A stretch of DNA of 64,000 bases from Theocolax elegans (GCA_026168455.1 CM047431.1:18575547-18639546); one strand, 5' to 3'; shown: positions 43,449-55,249, counted from the first letter of the stretch. Translations and numbers: made by a program. The notes: generated by a model from the letters alone, not told the origin.

Positions 43449-44215
43449 TTAGTACGTCATGAGTTTCAGGCGCGAAGTCGACAACGTTGCTGCGCCGCCA
43501 ACATCGTTACCTGGAGCCACCTCGATTGCTTTGCTCTGCTTCTATTGACGACGCTGAACACTAACAGTTCCAGGTAATTATTTATATATCGATATTGCGC
43601 TAGTTTGCATTTTACATCAAAAGGTTATTTATGTATTTACTGTACATCAAGTTTGTACACTAACGGAACCTCACTTCAACTTTGTTTCTCCTACCATACA
43701 ACTGTAATATTAATATGCGGCTGTAATATTAAGATACAGCTGTATGTGCTCCATTTATCTTTGGCGTCTCATGACTCGAAAAATAATAAGTTTACTAGAT
43801 GCTGTAAGTTTTTGATACCAATGTGTTAAAAAACGACCATTATCTTTAATTAGTAAAATATCGAAAAAATTAATTTTTTTTTTATAATTTATATTTATCA
43901 GTCTTTCCCAACTAAAGCTCTACTTTTGATATAAAACAGGCTCATTTTTCTCGTTGTCTACTATGGTTGGTGGAGTTTCCCAGAGAATGTCTTTTTCCAA
44001 AAATTAAACAATATTTAAAAGCGTTTTGTCCTCGATCTCCAGTTTGGAGTCCTCAGTAAGGATCTTGAGATCATATCTTAGGCACCTGTCGCAAGATGAA
44101 TTGCGACGCCAGTAAATGTTATGCGGCTATTCACATATATATATAGAAAAAAACGACAATCTCCTCAACGAGTATAAAAGCTAAAAGAATTTAGTTATCT
44201 TTGTTGATTTAAAAA
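43449..44215. other. Mixed DNA after the transposon
   Basis: A moderately CpG-rich 120 bp, then AT-rich DNA. A 74-residue ORF (43605-43829) has no domain. No supported gene. Confidence 0.5.
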
Positions 44216-44229
44216 AAGAGATAATTCAT

Positions 44230-44385
44230 ATGATAAATGAAATTATTGATCTTCACAAGCCAAAGAATATTCCTCACAACTCGGTAAGGCGGACTGTATT
44301 AATACCAGCCACTTTAGAAACCTCACGGGATGAGTGTTTGAAGACAGACCAAGACAAGCTAAGTCAAAATAAAAAATTTAATTGA
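44230..44385 (+). CDS. Small 51-codon ORF, copy 1 of an inverted pair
   Basis: Reads MINEIIDLHKPKNIPHN, then RRTVLIPATLE and DECLK..QDKLSQNK.FN and stop. An inverted copy with the same start, length and stop lies at 44713-44868; 42 of 51 residues agree. No family is recognised. Two copies of equal length with amino-acid-level similarity suggest a duplicated fragment of a real coding region. Its hydrophilic composition suggests an internal piece of a larger protein. Confidence 0.35.
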   Translation: MINEIIDLHKPKNIPHNSVRRTVLIPATLETSRDECLKTDQDKLSQNKKFN

Positions 44386-44712
44386 TTGTAGTATAAAATT
44401 AAAAAAACAGAAAAAAAGAAAGGAAAATAAAATTTATTGTATTTCGCCCTGAGTGTGCCTGGTGGGCTCATCAGTAGAGTCCAGGCATCTCGTCTCTAGA
44501 TACAGATGAATGATATAATATACAAATTTTGAAAACAGCTATATTCCGACGAGGAAGACATGGGGTATATATGCCCTACCGATAGCAAACTTTAGAGAGT
44601 GCCACATATTAACAGGTACCCCTTAACGCACTTTCATAGAACTAATGTCTTAATCGTCAGAATATTGCATTATAAAGAATTTTGTGATCAACAATTAAAT
44701 TTTTTGTGACAA
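44386..44712. other. Spacer between inverted ORF copies
   Basis: About 330 bp with CCTGGTGGGCTCATCAGTAG and GGGGTATATATGCCC phrases. No ORF and no recognised element. Confidence 0.5.
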
Positions 44713-44868
44713 TCAATTAAATATTTTATTTTGACTTAGCTTGTCTTGGTTTTTCTTCAAACACTCATCCTGTGCGGTTTCTAAAGTGGCTGGTATTAAT
44801 ACAGTCCGCCTTTCTAAGTTATGAGGAATAGTCTTTGGCTTGTGGAGATCAATAAATTCATTTATCAT
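44713..44868 (-). CDS. Small 51-codon ORF, copy 2 (inverted)
   Basis: Minus-strand frame MINEFIDLHKPKTIPHN, then RRTVLIPATLE and DECLK..QDKLSQNKIFN and stop, paired with 44230-44385. An additional upstream ATG in frame at 44901 would add 11 codons not found in the other copy, so I use the shared start. Function unknown. Confidence 0.35.
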   Translation of the reverse strand: MINEFIDLHKPKTIPHNLERRTVLIPATLETAQDECLKKNQDKLSQNKIFN

Positions 44869-45020
44869 ATAACTTATAGTGTAAACAAGCAATAGATTCA
44901 CGTAATTTCTAATAGTTGGAAAAATTCAAATTTAAAAAAAAGATATAATATAATTATGTTAACAAATTTAAATAAACAATGCATGACTAATACAAGTAAA
45001 AACAGTATATTACATACCAT

Positions 45021-45121
45021 GGCCAGTAAAATAAGAAATGTCTTGGATCACATGTAATGGTCGGCCTAGGCGAAGCCGAAGTGGACGAAAATGTGATCCG
45101 AGGCTTTCTTTTTTACTGGCC
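45021..45121. repeat. 101-bp hairpin element
   Basis: GGCCAGTAAAA ... TTTTACTGGCC forms the outer stem, and GGATCACAT/ATGTGATCC an inner stem with a few mismatches between them. The tip has a further hairpin CGGC...GCCG. It is immediately followed by a second short hairpin region with GCCGGAAAACGGC. Both resemble tiny foldback MITEs. Confidence 0.7.
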
Positions 45122-45299
45122 AAGGTGTGTATACTATTTTTCTGCCCGACGTTGCCGGAAAACGGCACTGCAATTCGCGCAGCGGCCGGAGTGCAGAAAA
45201 ATATATTATTTTATAATCCCACATTATATCCTGAACGTCTACTCTCAAAATAACATTACTTAAAATACTGTTTGTTATGTAAATAAACAAATAAACACG

Positions 45300-47150
45300 A
45301 ATTTAAAATTTTCTATGAATTATAGATTATTAAATATATACAAAGAAAATGTGCAGACTCTCGATACTCTGGATTTAACAAAAACGCCTAGGGAAACAGT
45401 ACAAAATTTGACATAAGAAATAAATAGTTTAAAGGATAGACTAGAAAAAGGTGCAGCAACTATTTCATTATCTAAAATAATACCTCGCGATTTTGAATAT
45501 AGAGGCCCCTTTTTCCTACCGACGTTTTATTTCCGAAGTTAGTAGAAACGAGCAAGAAGATACAATAATTATTCCCACGCGCGTAAAACATTATATCTTA
45601 AAACCTGCCATATTGAAATACGAGGAACAAAAAGAACTTATCGCGAATAATCCTGTAAATTTTAGTACGCCAACACCGACTAATTGTCCCTATGAACCAT
45701 TGATTCTAACACCGGATAACGTTATAAGTTCGGTAAGATAACGGTTCGCGACTGAAGTCAAAAAAGAGTTATTAGATCTTATCTCGAGGAACCAAAAATC
45801 GTAGAAAGTTTACAAGAAACTGTAAAAAGAGACAAATTTTCAAGGTAACATAAACAAGATTAGAGGCGCGTTAAATATTTTTTCTGCTCCGATCGAAAAA
45901 GATACTAAGGAAGCAAAGGTATCAGTGACAGACACAGTAAGAGTAATCGACGATAAACTAATACAAGGCGCGACAGGTTTTATAAATCCCTTCGATAATG
46001 AATTAATTTAACGCTCACACGAACCAGCAAACTCTTCTCATATTAAAGACGAATTGTTTAATAAAATTAATTTAGAGGAATTAATAACAAACACTGAAAC
46101 GAAACCAAAAATATTAGATAGGAGTGAAATTAAAAAACAAATTAATGATAAAACATTTACGTCTCAAATTCGAGGTTTATCGCTAAGGGACGCTTTAGAT
46201 TTAATACCGCGCTTTAACGGTCATAACATAAATTTATCGCAATTTTTGGATGGATGTAATAGTAAAAGAAATATCACCGTCGGAGTCCAAGAAAGAATTA
46301 ACAAAACTTATTCGAATGCTTTTATATGGCGAAGCTTTAACTTGTGCGCGCAGAGAAAATTTAAATTCTATCAAATATAGATCTGATTGTTTCAAAAACA
46401 CTTTCGGATCAATAAAAATGGAGATCATGTTATATTAAAACAGAAAAACAGTGAGATCGTCATTGATTATTTTAATCGGTTACAAGAAATATAAAATGAA
46501 ATAGTCAAAGGGGCCGAAAGAGAGGGTGGAGTCGCGATAGCAGATCATTTCAATCTCGAACTAAGGCGAGATTGTTTAAAATTCTTGTTAAAAGAACCCA
46601 ACTTCTATAAAAAAGATTCGTGAACAAGCCCTCGAGGTGGAGGGTAAGTTTGCTTGTAGCGTCCTGGACGAGGAGGCGTCGAGCTGTTAGGATGTTTTCT
46701 CGTTCAACTCGAGAAACGCGTAAAATAAATTATATTTCTTTCTTTCTTAAGATAATAACAATCGACGCAATCCTATAAACAGTTCTTATAGCTCACAAAG
46801 TCGCTCGGAGAATAGCCGTAATTATAATAGGCCAAATTTACAATTTGGTGGTTGGAACAAGTATCAAAACCAGAAAGAATTTTTTCCCAAATAGAGATAG
46901 AGATACAAATGATTCTTTTGTTCGTTATAATAAAACATTTTCATCGCAGTAATTTAACAAAGAAGATCGGGGAAATAATTCTGGGGCTCGCGGTGTGCGC
47001 GAGTCGGTTAATTCAAATTCCCAAGAATCACGATTTATAAATAACGAACCGAATTATAATATAAGACCAGCGGTTACTTATTTCCATTGCAGAAAACCCG
47101 GGCACATAAAACGCGATTGTTATAAATTATAAATAGAATTAAGGAAAGGA
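45300..47150 (+). pseudogene. Decayed Ty3/gypsy gag (plus strand)
   Basis: Plus-strand frames with many stops. 45493-45741 has a YILKPAILKYEEQKELIANN helix region. 46054-46380 has IRGLSLRDALDLIPRFNGHNINLSQFLDGC, which matches the start of the gag capsid in arthropod gypsy elements (PxFxGxxxxLxxFLxxC). At about 47085-47135 a zinc-knuckle remnant reads HCRKPGHIKRDCYKL, with the first cysteine lost or frameshifted. Several frames are needed, so it is inactive. The pol half of the same element resumes at 52.77 kb after the LINE insertion. Confidence 0.8.
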
Positions 47151-47558
47151 AATCAAAATCAGGGAAAGGCCGCTACTCTCTCTCTCTCTCTCCCTCTCTG
47201 CGCGCGCAAGGTGAGTGGCCTGTGGCACCTTATTATTTCTCACTATTTATATTATTGTACTGCCTCTCACACCTGCTATCGAGTTTTCCAGTGCCAATAA
47301 ATTGGAAGTAAACCGACTGCTGCTTCTACTTTTTAATAAAGTTCTTTAAAGCAGTTGGTTTACCCGCTGTAATCTTACTGAATAAATCTTCTTGGGAAAG
47401 TGAGGTTAGGCGTTGGAATTTTTCGCGTGTGCAAAAAGCGTAAATTTTTCTGCGCACATCGCCGGTTATCTACTGTATGGATATCTCAGCGTCTCTGCTG
47501 AAAGTGAGGGAAGGATCCCAAGGCTCCCCCACTCTTCTCTCTTCTTGGATATCCCTGC

Positions 47559-48095
47559 TTGGCTACCTTGGTGTACTCGTATATTATGGCGACGTCGGGA
47601 GTCTTTTTCGTGTGCAAAATACGCATCACTAGGAAGGACTACTCGGAGGTTTGTTCTGAGTGTAGCAATATTATGCATACTAATTGTGTTGCGAATATGC
47701 CGGGCTTGAGTGTGCGCAAGTGCTACCACATGTATAGAACGAGTCTTGCGGCCGTAAATGCTGGTGCGGATGTAAATTGCGTGAGGGCAGTACCTCCCGG
47801 CTCGGATTTTGTAAACGTTGCGGTGAGCGGTGAGACCGTGGTGGGAGCTGTCCTCCCCTCCGCTTCCACGAGTGCCAAGCGCTTGGCCTCGCCTCCGTCG
47901 CCATCATTGATCCAGGTTGCCAAGCAACCTCGTGCGACCACGCGTACTACGCTCAATGGAATTCAGTTGGGCAGCTCACTGGATACCATCGCGATGGCGG
48001 ATGCTCCCCGGCGTGGTTTACTCGTTTCGAGCGCTCTATTTCGGCATTCCCGGAGAAAGTCGAAAATAAAATTGAGGTTGTTGATTCGAAGTTAA
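47559..48095 (+). pseudogene. LINE ORF1, N-terminal PHD-finger-like part
   Basis: ATG at 47559. The first 60 residues contain VCSECSNIMHTNCVANMPG followed by VRKCYHMY. This is a C-x2-C...H-x2-C arrangement as in the PHD-like zinc finger found in ORF1 of many insect LINEs. A serine/proline-rich linker follows (SASTSAKRLASPPSPSL). The frame breaks near 48.05 kb, and a coiled-coil-like segment continues in another frame (NELDGRITRLEDGVGALREN, 48172-48378). ORF1 proteins bind element RNA. Confidence 0.65.
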
Positions 48096-48440
48096 ATGTT
48101 ATAAGTGCTGAACTTTTCACGTTGCGCGAATGTGTCAATAACATTGAATCTATAAGGAAAGAGCGTTTGATTTGAACGAGCTGGATGGCCGTATTACACG
48201 ACTTGAAGATGGTGTCGGAGCTTTGCGTGAGAATGCGTGTGGCCCTGCTTCACAAGTGTCTGATGCTTCCTTGAATTTAAATTTAATTAAGGATGAATGT
48301 GAGCTATTACTTTTGGGCTTACCGTTAAATTCTAACATAAGTGATCTCACTCTTCTTGAAAAATTCTTAACGTCATAAATTTGCCGCTTATAAATTCGCA
48401 AATTATTGAGATTCGTCCGTGAATTCCGCGATCTAAAAGT

Positions 48441-48710
48441 GTGGCTAATACCTCAAATACATACGGCGATCCCGGTGATGCCTCAGCAGTGTCTGCTGGC
48501 CCTACGTTTTTGAGAGGAATAGTTTTTAAGGTTACTTCGCCTTCAGTGCGCGATACTATAGTTGAGAAGTCATTTTTATTGATGGGGAAAACAACTTTAT
48601 GTGTTTTTGGAGAGAGAAACGAATCATCGTTATTTATCAGACCGCTTTGGCCAAAGGCAGTAGATGCCCATTGGTCAGTAGCTGTGCGTAAAGCGAAAGA
48701 ATTGGGGTAG
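48441..48710 (+). pseudogene. LINE ORF1 C-terminal domain
   Basis: 89 codons with LRGIVFKVTSPSVRDTIVEKS and WPKAVDAHWSVAVRKAKELG. This resembles the C-terminal nucleic-acid-binding part of LINE ORF1 proteins (a short RRM-like/CTD segment). It lies in order between the ORF1 N-terminal part and the endonuclease. Confidence 0.5.
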
Positions 48711-48850
48711 CTACGACCGATAGTTCTAAATTCAATTGTTATTTAAGAAAAGAGAAGAGGGGATCTTTGATTCGCATAAATGCTAAAGCCGACCTCCTCT
48801 CCCTTCCTCCTAATCCTGGGAGTACTTCGCAATGAGGGGACGTTAGTCAG

Positions 48851-49700
48851 GTGAAAAATTCGTTTTCTATTATTTACATTAATATAAATAGACTTAAAAC
48901 TTATTTTAGTTCTTTAAAAGCATTGGTTTTTCCTCAGACCCACGATGTGATTGCACTTACTGAAACATTTTTGAAGAAATCGGATGCCTCGGATGTTGTT
49001 AAGTTATCGGGTTATACGTTACATAGACTTGATCGATTGAGTAAAGAAGGTGGTGGTGTAGCTGCGTATGTTAGAAGCGAATATAAAGTAGTTACGTTGG
49101 CACATTCTGATAGACAGTTCTTCAACTCACTGGAAAACCTTTTGTTAAATATTTTAGGTAAATTTTCATCTATGGTTTTGGGAGTTGTCTACAGAAGGCC
49201 AACGGCAGCTTATCCTTCAAAATTGTTTGATGTATTGTCTGATTTACTTCCGTCGCATGGCCATGCTGTTATTACAGGTGATTTTAAAATTGACATGAAA
49301 TCACTGGGAGGTGCGGCAGGCATGATGAGGGCAAACATATAAGCTCTGAACCTTACCCTTATTGACTCGGAACCAACTCATGCGGTCACATCAGTGGGTA
49401 CATCTTACACATGGCTTGATCTTTTCCTTATTCGTGAGCTGGTAACTCATTTCAAATTTGTGAAGTCATTGGTCCCCTTCGCAGCGGGCCACGACTCTAT
49501 CACAATTTATATTCAAATTGTTAGACAGCCAACGGCGGTGAGGAGGTATTGGATCTGGATTCTGTTTTTAGCCATATTTTTATTACTAGTTGGTCTTTTC
49601 GTTATCCGTTTAGTGAATTTCCAACCTCTAGTCAAAGTGTTTCGCCTAACCAGCAATCAGTTGTGTTTAGTCCGTTGTTGTTTTTAGATATAAGTTCAAA
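48851..49700 (+). pseudogene. LINE AP-endonuclease domain
   Basis: ORF 48851-49342 reads FSIIYININRLKTYFSSL, then DVIALTETFLKKSD (catalytic Glu in LTETF), EGGGVAAYVRSEY, VLGVVYRRPTAAY and GHAVITGDFKIDMKS (GDF with catalytic Asp, where GDFN is usual). After a stop the domain continues at 49394-49500 with GTSYTWLDLFLI and FAAGHDSITIYI (expected SDHxxI motif, here HDSI). It nicks target DNA for target-primed reverse transcription in active elements. Confidence 0.85.
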
Positions 49701-49835
49701 TCTAGTTACAAGCATGCAATTGTCTGATTACAGTTCTATTTTTCATAATGTCATCTCTCACAATGAAAATTCATTAATTTCACATACCATGTCATCATCT
49801 AATTTATTCGCCATCTCAACAAATTCATATAACAT

Positions 49836-50540
49836 ATAAAAATTTTTTATTATATTTGACACAATTGATAATATAATTTTTTTTAACTGTTGACGTAATA
49901 TAAAAAAATCTTTAATTTAATTATTTACATGCACAATACATATAGGAATTTAATTTAGTGAAAATGACATATAATTTGAATTAAAAATCGCGCCTTTTTA
50001 TACAGGTATAGTTAGTGTTATAACACATGACTATAGCTGTATATATATAAATCGGCTGTGATTGAATTTAGTCTACCATCTGTGATATTTTCTTCGTGAC
50101 AACTTTTGCTCTTTTTTTCATGTTATTAATTTTTGTATGGTATTTTAATCTATTTAAGAATTTATTTGATTAATAATGTTGAATTATGGAGCTTTTAAGG
50201 AGATAATGGTAATCATCGCAACTATTCAGTTTCTGTGCATATAACAAAATAAAGTTCATTGGTTTTCATTATCCTTGTTTTTATTGTTAGTGCGACGACT
50301 CAGTGATACTACGATTAAAAATGTTATGTTAAATACAAATTTCAATGACAAGTAGTAAGTAAAATGTTATAAATCAATAGGCTAAAAAACTAAATTAATA
50401 ATTATTGTTAATTAATCAAATGTATTCGTTTTTGTAAATAAAGGTATAGCCTGAAGAGGTTGACGAAAAGTCATCGAAACGTCGCCATTTAATTAAATGT
50501 ATGGTTTATTCACGAAGATCGGAAAACCTTAGTTTGAAAT
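49836..50540. mobile_element. 705-bp insertion with 15-bp target duplication and hammerhead-like motif
   Basis: Exact 15-bp direct repeats, AAATTCATATAACAT, flank it at 49821-49835 and 50541-50555. This is the size seen for target-primed insertions (LINE, SINE, Penelope). The sequence is AT-rich without a coding region. Near its right end, CTGAAGA at 50451-50457 is followed by a stem (GTTGACGAAAAGTCATC) and GAAACGTC, as in hammerhead ribozymes of Penelope-like elements and retrozymes. It is therefore likely a non-autonomous Penelope-like or retrozyme-like element. Confidence 0.6.
50440..50500 (+). ncRNA. Candidate hammerhead ribozyme (type I, minimal stem III)
   Basis: Core C-U-G-A-A-G-A fits CUGANGA. 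Stem II can form from GUUGAC and GUCAUC with a GAAAA loop (one mismatch). GAA and ACGU-C follow, where the self-complementary ACGU would form a two-base-pair stem III and C would be the cleavage-site nucleotide. Stem I would pair AGC before the core with GCC after the cleavage site, and beyond that is weak. Such minimal motifs usually cleave as dimers. No experimental support is visible. Confidence 0.5.
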
Positions 50541-50559
50541 AAATTCATATAACATGTCA

Positions 50560-52736
50560 TCATCTAATTTATTTCCCATTTCAATTAATTCGCATACTTC
50601 TCATAATTTTCATCCAGCTAACATTTCTTCATTTCCATTTCCGCATTCATGTGTTTCGACTGACGATGGTAGATCTCAGTCTATCTCGTTGCTGATTTCT
50701 CATCTTTCGGCGTCAGCCCTCTCCACATTCGATGAACTAGCACTTTGTAATTATTGGGAACAAGTATAAGCCATGGATACAACTGAGATCAGGAATCTGA
50801 TTAAATCTAGAAACTCGACATTTAAGATTTTTCAAGTCTCACGACAAATTGATGATTATGAGAGGTACAAGATTTTAAGAAACAGAGTCTCTAACATGCT
50901 TGACATGTTATTAAATGTGCAAATACAAATATCCTTCTGAATCCTTCTGATAAACTGTTGAATGCTACGGATCCTAGGGCTAAATAAAGAGAGCCGAAAG
51001 GGTTGAGATTGGGCTCTAATTTGGGTTAATCACCTTTAGAATTTTTTACCTCTCAGCAATTGAATGTCCATTATGCATCTGTTTCAAATCGTCTTGCACC
51101 ACTTCCTCTATCTTTTCTTGACTCACTGTTCCTGACGAATGATAATGATCGTATTACTCCTGCCAAATTTGAGTTTGACACTATCCATCCTAGAGGAGTT
51201 TAGCGTGTTCTCGGTAGAGCTAAGTCGAGGGCTGTGGGGACAGATGGGTTATTAATAAAAATGCTAAAACTTTTAGAACCGCAAATAATTCCGCACTTAG
51301 TTGAGGTCTTCAATGAGTTATTAATGATTGGTTTTTTCCCGGAATGTTGTAAGCGAACCTTACTTTTTCCGCTGGCGAAGTCGAGCAGGATTCGGACATG
51401 CTCTGATACTAGACCGATAGCCAAACTCTGCGAAATCTCGAAACTTATGGAACGATTAGTTCATTTTCAGTTGTCGTCTTATTTGGAAAACTTTCAATTG
51501 TTAAATCCAAGACAGGCGGGTTTTCGCAGAGGTCATAACACGCAGACGGCACTTTTAGGGGTCCTGGATGATATTAGAAGGGCTATTAGAAGGGATATTA
51601 GAAGATTCCCGCATGATAACAGTCTTGGTTCTGTTCGATTTCTCTAAAGCGTTTAATTCTGCGCCGTATGGGCCGCTTCTGCTTAAACTGTGTAGGTTGG
51701 GTTGCACTGACATTGTATTGAGATGGTTTTATCATTATTTCGTAGGTCATACGCAGGCGGTTATGATTTGGGCGATTGTTCGGACTGGCTTGAGGTGAAT
51801 TCGGGAGTGCCACAAGGCAGTGTACTGGGTTCATTATTATTCTCTATTTTCATAAATAATTTGCCGAATGTGCTTCAATTTAGCAAATGCATGCTCTATG
51901 CCTATGACGTCCAGGTTTATTATTCTTTTTTACCAGCAGATTTTGAGATGGGTGTACATCGAATTACACTGGATGCGAACGCGGTAGCATTCTGAACTGT
52001 ATCAAATGGTCCTGCACTAAATATAAACAAAACAAAGGTAATGATCCTGGGTAGTCAGGCATATGTTTCGCGAGTGGATCTGGCCGCTGCTCCTCGGATT
52101 AAATCGTTGGGTGTTTGATTGTCGCCCATCCTGGACTGGTCAAAGCAGGTATTGTTAATGTTGCAGAGGGTCCACGGGGTCTTACATTCATTACGGTTCC
52201 ATACGAGAGCATTCTCTCAGAGCACTAGAAAATATCTCGTGGAGATGCTTATCATGCCTTACTTTGACTATGCATGTGCTGTTTATAATGATCTTGATCA
52301 GGTGGGGAACCTAAGACTTCAACGACTCCTTAATGCCTGTGTGCGACTTGTATGGGGAACTCTGCATACACGTGATCATATAACACCGTATAGATTACAT
52401 TTGTGATGGCTGTCAGTTGAGTCTAGACGTTTGTATTTCATTGGATCACTGGCTTATAGTGTTATTGTCCGAAATTCACCTCACCATCTTGCTGAACATT
52501 TCATTAAAATAGACCACTCGGCAGATCATTTTCGCTATCCTTCTCGACTTCCTCCTAAACCCTTAACCTGTCTTCCTCCACATACAGAATCCTTAAATAA
52601 ATCTTTTGTTATAACTGCCTCTAAATTGTTAAACTCACTCCAGTTCAACTCATTCATTGCATTTAACTCATCGCACATTTACCATTTCAAATCATCTTTA
52701 TTTGAGCATTTATTTAGACTTGACTGTTCAGCCTGA
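50560..52736 (+). pseudogene. LINE reverse transcriptase
   Basis: Frames 50.56-52.74 kb. In order: GTDGLLIKMLKLLEPQIIPHLVEVFN and CKRTLLFPLAKSSR; RPIAKLCEISKLMERLVHFQL and QAGFRRGHNTQTALL (51234-51647); VLVLFDFSKAFNSAPYGPLL, catalytic block A (51.6-51.68 kb); NSGVPQGSVLGSLLFSIFINNLP; and CMLYAYDVQVYYS, where the YADD box reads YAYD. C-terminal blocks (LQRLLNACVRLVWG, LPPHTESLNKSF) follow to 52736. The damaged YADD plus stops at several sites show loss of activity. It is the same subfamily as 30.36-31.55 kb. Confidence 0.85.
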
Positions 52737-52764
52737 GATGACATAGTTATGCGTGAAAACCTTA

Positions 52765-55190
52765 TCGGAATCCAATTCCCTCTACTTTGAGTACGGCAAC
52801 TCGCTCAACCATCCCCTCCGCATCGCGGTAAGTAAATTTAAGCCAACAAAGTTCAGCTCCGGTCGTAATGCTCGGTACCGGTCAATTAAGATGTCCGGTA
52901 AAATTTTTGCTAGATACAGGTGCATCGGTAAGTCTAATTAAATAGTCATAGGTAACCTTTCGCGTGAAAATGGACGAAAATTATATTAAATTGTTAAAAT
53001 GCATAACTGACCTTTCATTAACGACTTGTGGATTAATACAAAAAGCAGAAATTTTAGGCACCGATTTATTTTGTATCGGATAAATTCTTTGAAACTATAA
53101 ATAACACGCAAACGGATGAATCGATTTATATAATGAAGGAAATCGAAAATAATAATCGAAAATCAATGCGATATATGGCAAAAACGAGAGAAAACAATGA
53201 TTATACGAACATGAAAAATTCAACATTTTATAATTATACCGATAGTGACTCAGAAACGTCAAGTAATTTTGAATTACATGAAAATTATAAAACGTCTATA
53301 AAATTTGATACCAATCGTATGAAATCGTATGAAATATAAAAAATTAAAATGGCAACGACAAAGACGTATACAATCAGAGAGCAAAAGAACAAGAGTTATA
53401 CGACGATTATAAAAATGACGGGATAGAAGTAAATCAGATCGACGAGGAGCCGGATCTAAAGATGTATGCAAGTAAAGCAAGTGGAGTTTGTTATGGATTA
53501 ATGAAGGAATAATGATTACAAATAAACAATGAAAAAGTGCAGCTATGAGTATGTGATGCGACTGAACCATGGATTAAAGAAAAAGTTGATGAAATTTCTG
53601 AAAATTATGGTATTAATGAAGTACCATTGTTCGATAGGATGACTGAGAGTCCATCTTGTATTAATTATAAAAATGAAATAAAAGATGAAGAAAATTTATT
53701 GGATAAGACAGTTAATAATTGTCAAGTACAAATGAATTATGAAATCGAGGAGGGCGATAAATGCGGACCTCGTGGACATAGAGAAGAATTTGTTGACAAA
53801 AAGATGAATTCTCAAATAAAAATAAATTACGAAATCGAGGAGGGCAATAAATGTGAACATCGTGATAAAAATAGTAGTTATATTTGTAAATTAAATAAAA
53901 AAAATAGTTATGTCTAGGGAAAAGTTAGATATTCTTCCGAGAACTGAAATACTATGGATAAATGAACAAGGAACTGAAGAATCTAAAAATGATATAAGTA
54001 ACGAGAATTTAATAAATATGCAGGAAGAAAATTAGTAGGATGAGGACTATAGAGATTTCTTATTGAATGAACGAGTTATAAACGAAAATTTACGAAGCGA
54101 ATTTGTCCAAGCCACACACGAACACGAAATGAATAACAATTATTTGGTTTATTCAAAGGATCCTATTACTAACAATTTTTATAGTTATGAAAGTGAAGAG
54201 GTCGACATACACAACAATTCTGACAATCGATCTAAAGGGAGGACACTTAGCATAGCGGAGGATACAAGTACACATTAATCGTAATGATACAAAGAACCAG
54301 GAACAAAGACAATCTATAGAAAATTTAATTGATAAATATTCGGATAGTTTCTGTTCAAAAAGGAGAAAAATTAGAACTTAACAATGTTAAGCCATATAGA
54401 TTTCCTCACGCTCTCAAAAGCGAACCCGATAAACGATTAAATGAAATGATTGAATGAGACATATATGAACCATCAAATTCCAATTATATATCACCTGTTT
54501 TTCTAGTAACAAAGAAGCGTGATAGTCAGGGCAACAAACGATACCGACTCGTTGTCGATTTTCGACAATTAAACGATAAAAGCGTAAAAGATCGATACTC
54601 TTTACCTAATATACTAGATATTATCGATCGTGTATTCACCGTTTTGGATTTATGTCAAGGATTTTTATAAGTTCCATTAGCTCAAGAATATTAACATAAA
54701 ACAGCTTTCCCCTCTTCATTCGGTATTTTTTAAATTTAAAACAATGTCTATGGGGTTGTGCGAATCATCAGCTACTTTTCAAAGAATGTTTCATCGTGTT
54801 TTTGAGATCATGCAACGCTAAGAAACATTTTTATTTCTTGAGAACCCAGTTATATTCAAGAACCACAATATTCAAGAGCATAACCAAAGGTTTGAAACAT
54901 TGTTGCAATGAGTACGCGCCGCAAATCTGAAATTACGGCCAGGCAAATGTGAATGTTTAAGGAAAGAAGTAGTGTATCTGGAACACGTATTATCACCAGA
55001 AGATGTGTTGCCGTTTCCAAAAAACTTAGAAACAGTAAAACAAATTCCAATTTCAAAAATAGTGAAGAATATACGTCAATTTTTAGGATTAGCTGCCTAT
55101 TATAGACGATTTATTGCGAATTGTTCGTGTATTGCCAAGCCATTAAATACTTTGTTAAAGAAAAACGCATCTTTTGTATGTTCCTAAAAT
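52765..55190 (+). pseudogene. Decayed Ty3/gypsy pol (protease, spacer, RT), continuation of the 45.3-47.15 kb element
   Basis: A protease active site, LLDTGASVSLI, is read at about 52.90-52.94 kb. A spacer then follows with frames rich in N, E and K (53133-53339, 53627-53917, 54063-54278). RT follows at about 54.38-54.8 kb: PYRFPHALK, YISPVFLVTKKRDSQGNKRYR, LVVDFRQLNDKSV and FTVLDLCQGFL. Further along, FLGLAAYYRRFIANCSCIAKPLN (54972-55187) is the RT-RNase H connection. Stops and frame changes are frequent. RNase H core and integrase are absent; the next element's LTR-like sequence starts near 55.25 kb. RT motifs resemble the gypsy/17.6/297 lineage. Confidence 0.85.
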
Positions 55191-55249
55191 TTTTTTGATT
55201 AATTAAAACAAATTAATTGTTTTGATTCGTTAAAACCTATTAATGGTCG

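Larger units (their letters stand above)
47190..52760 (+). mobile_element. Non-LTR retrotransposon (LINE, I/R1/Jockey-like), nearly full length, decayed
   Basis: The order on the plus strand is 5' UTR, ORF1 with PHD-type cysteines (47559 to about 48710), AP-endonuclease (48851-49342 onward), RT (51234-51995) and C-terminal region (52119-52736). It lies inside a gypsy element (zinc knuckle before, protease after). A 705-bp insertion splits the region between EN and RT. The 3' UTR seen in the sister fragment at 30.36-30.7 kb is absent, so the 3' end is truncated or rearranged. Numerous stops and frameshifts show it is dead. Confidence 0.85.
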
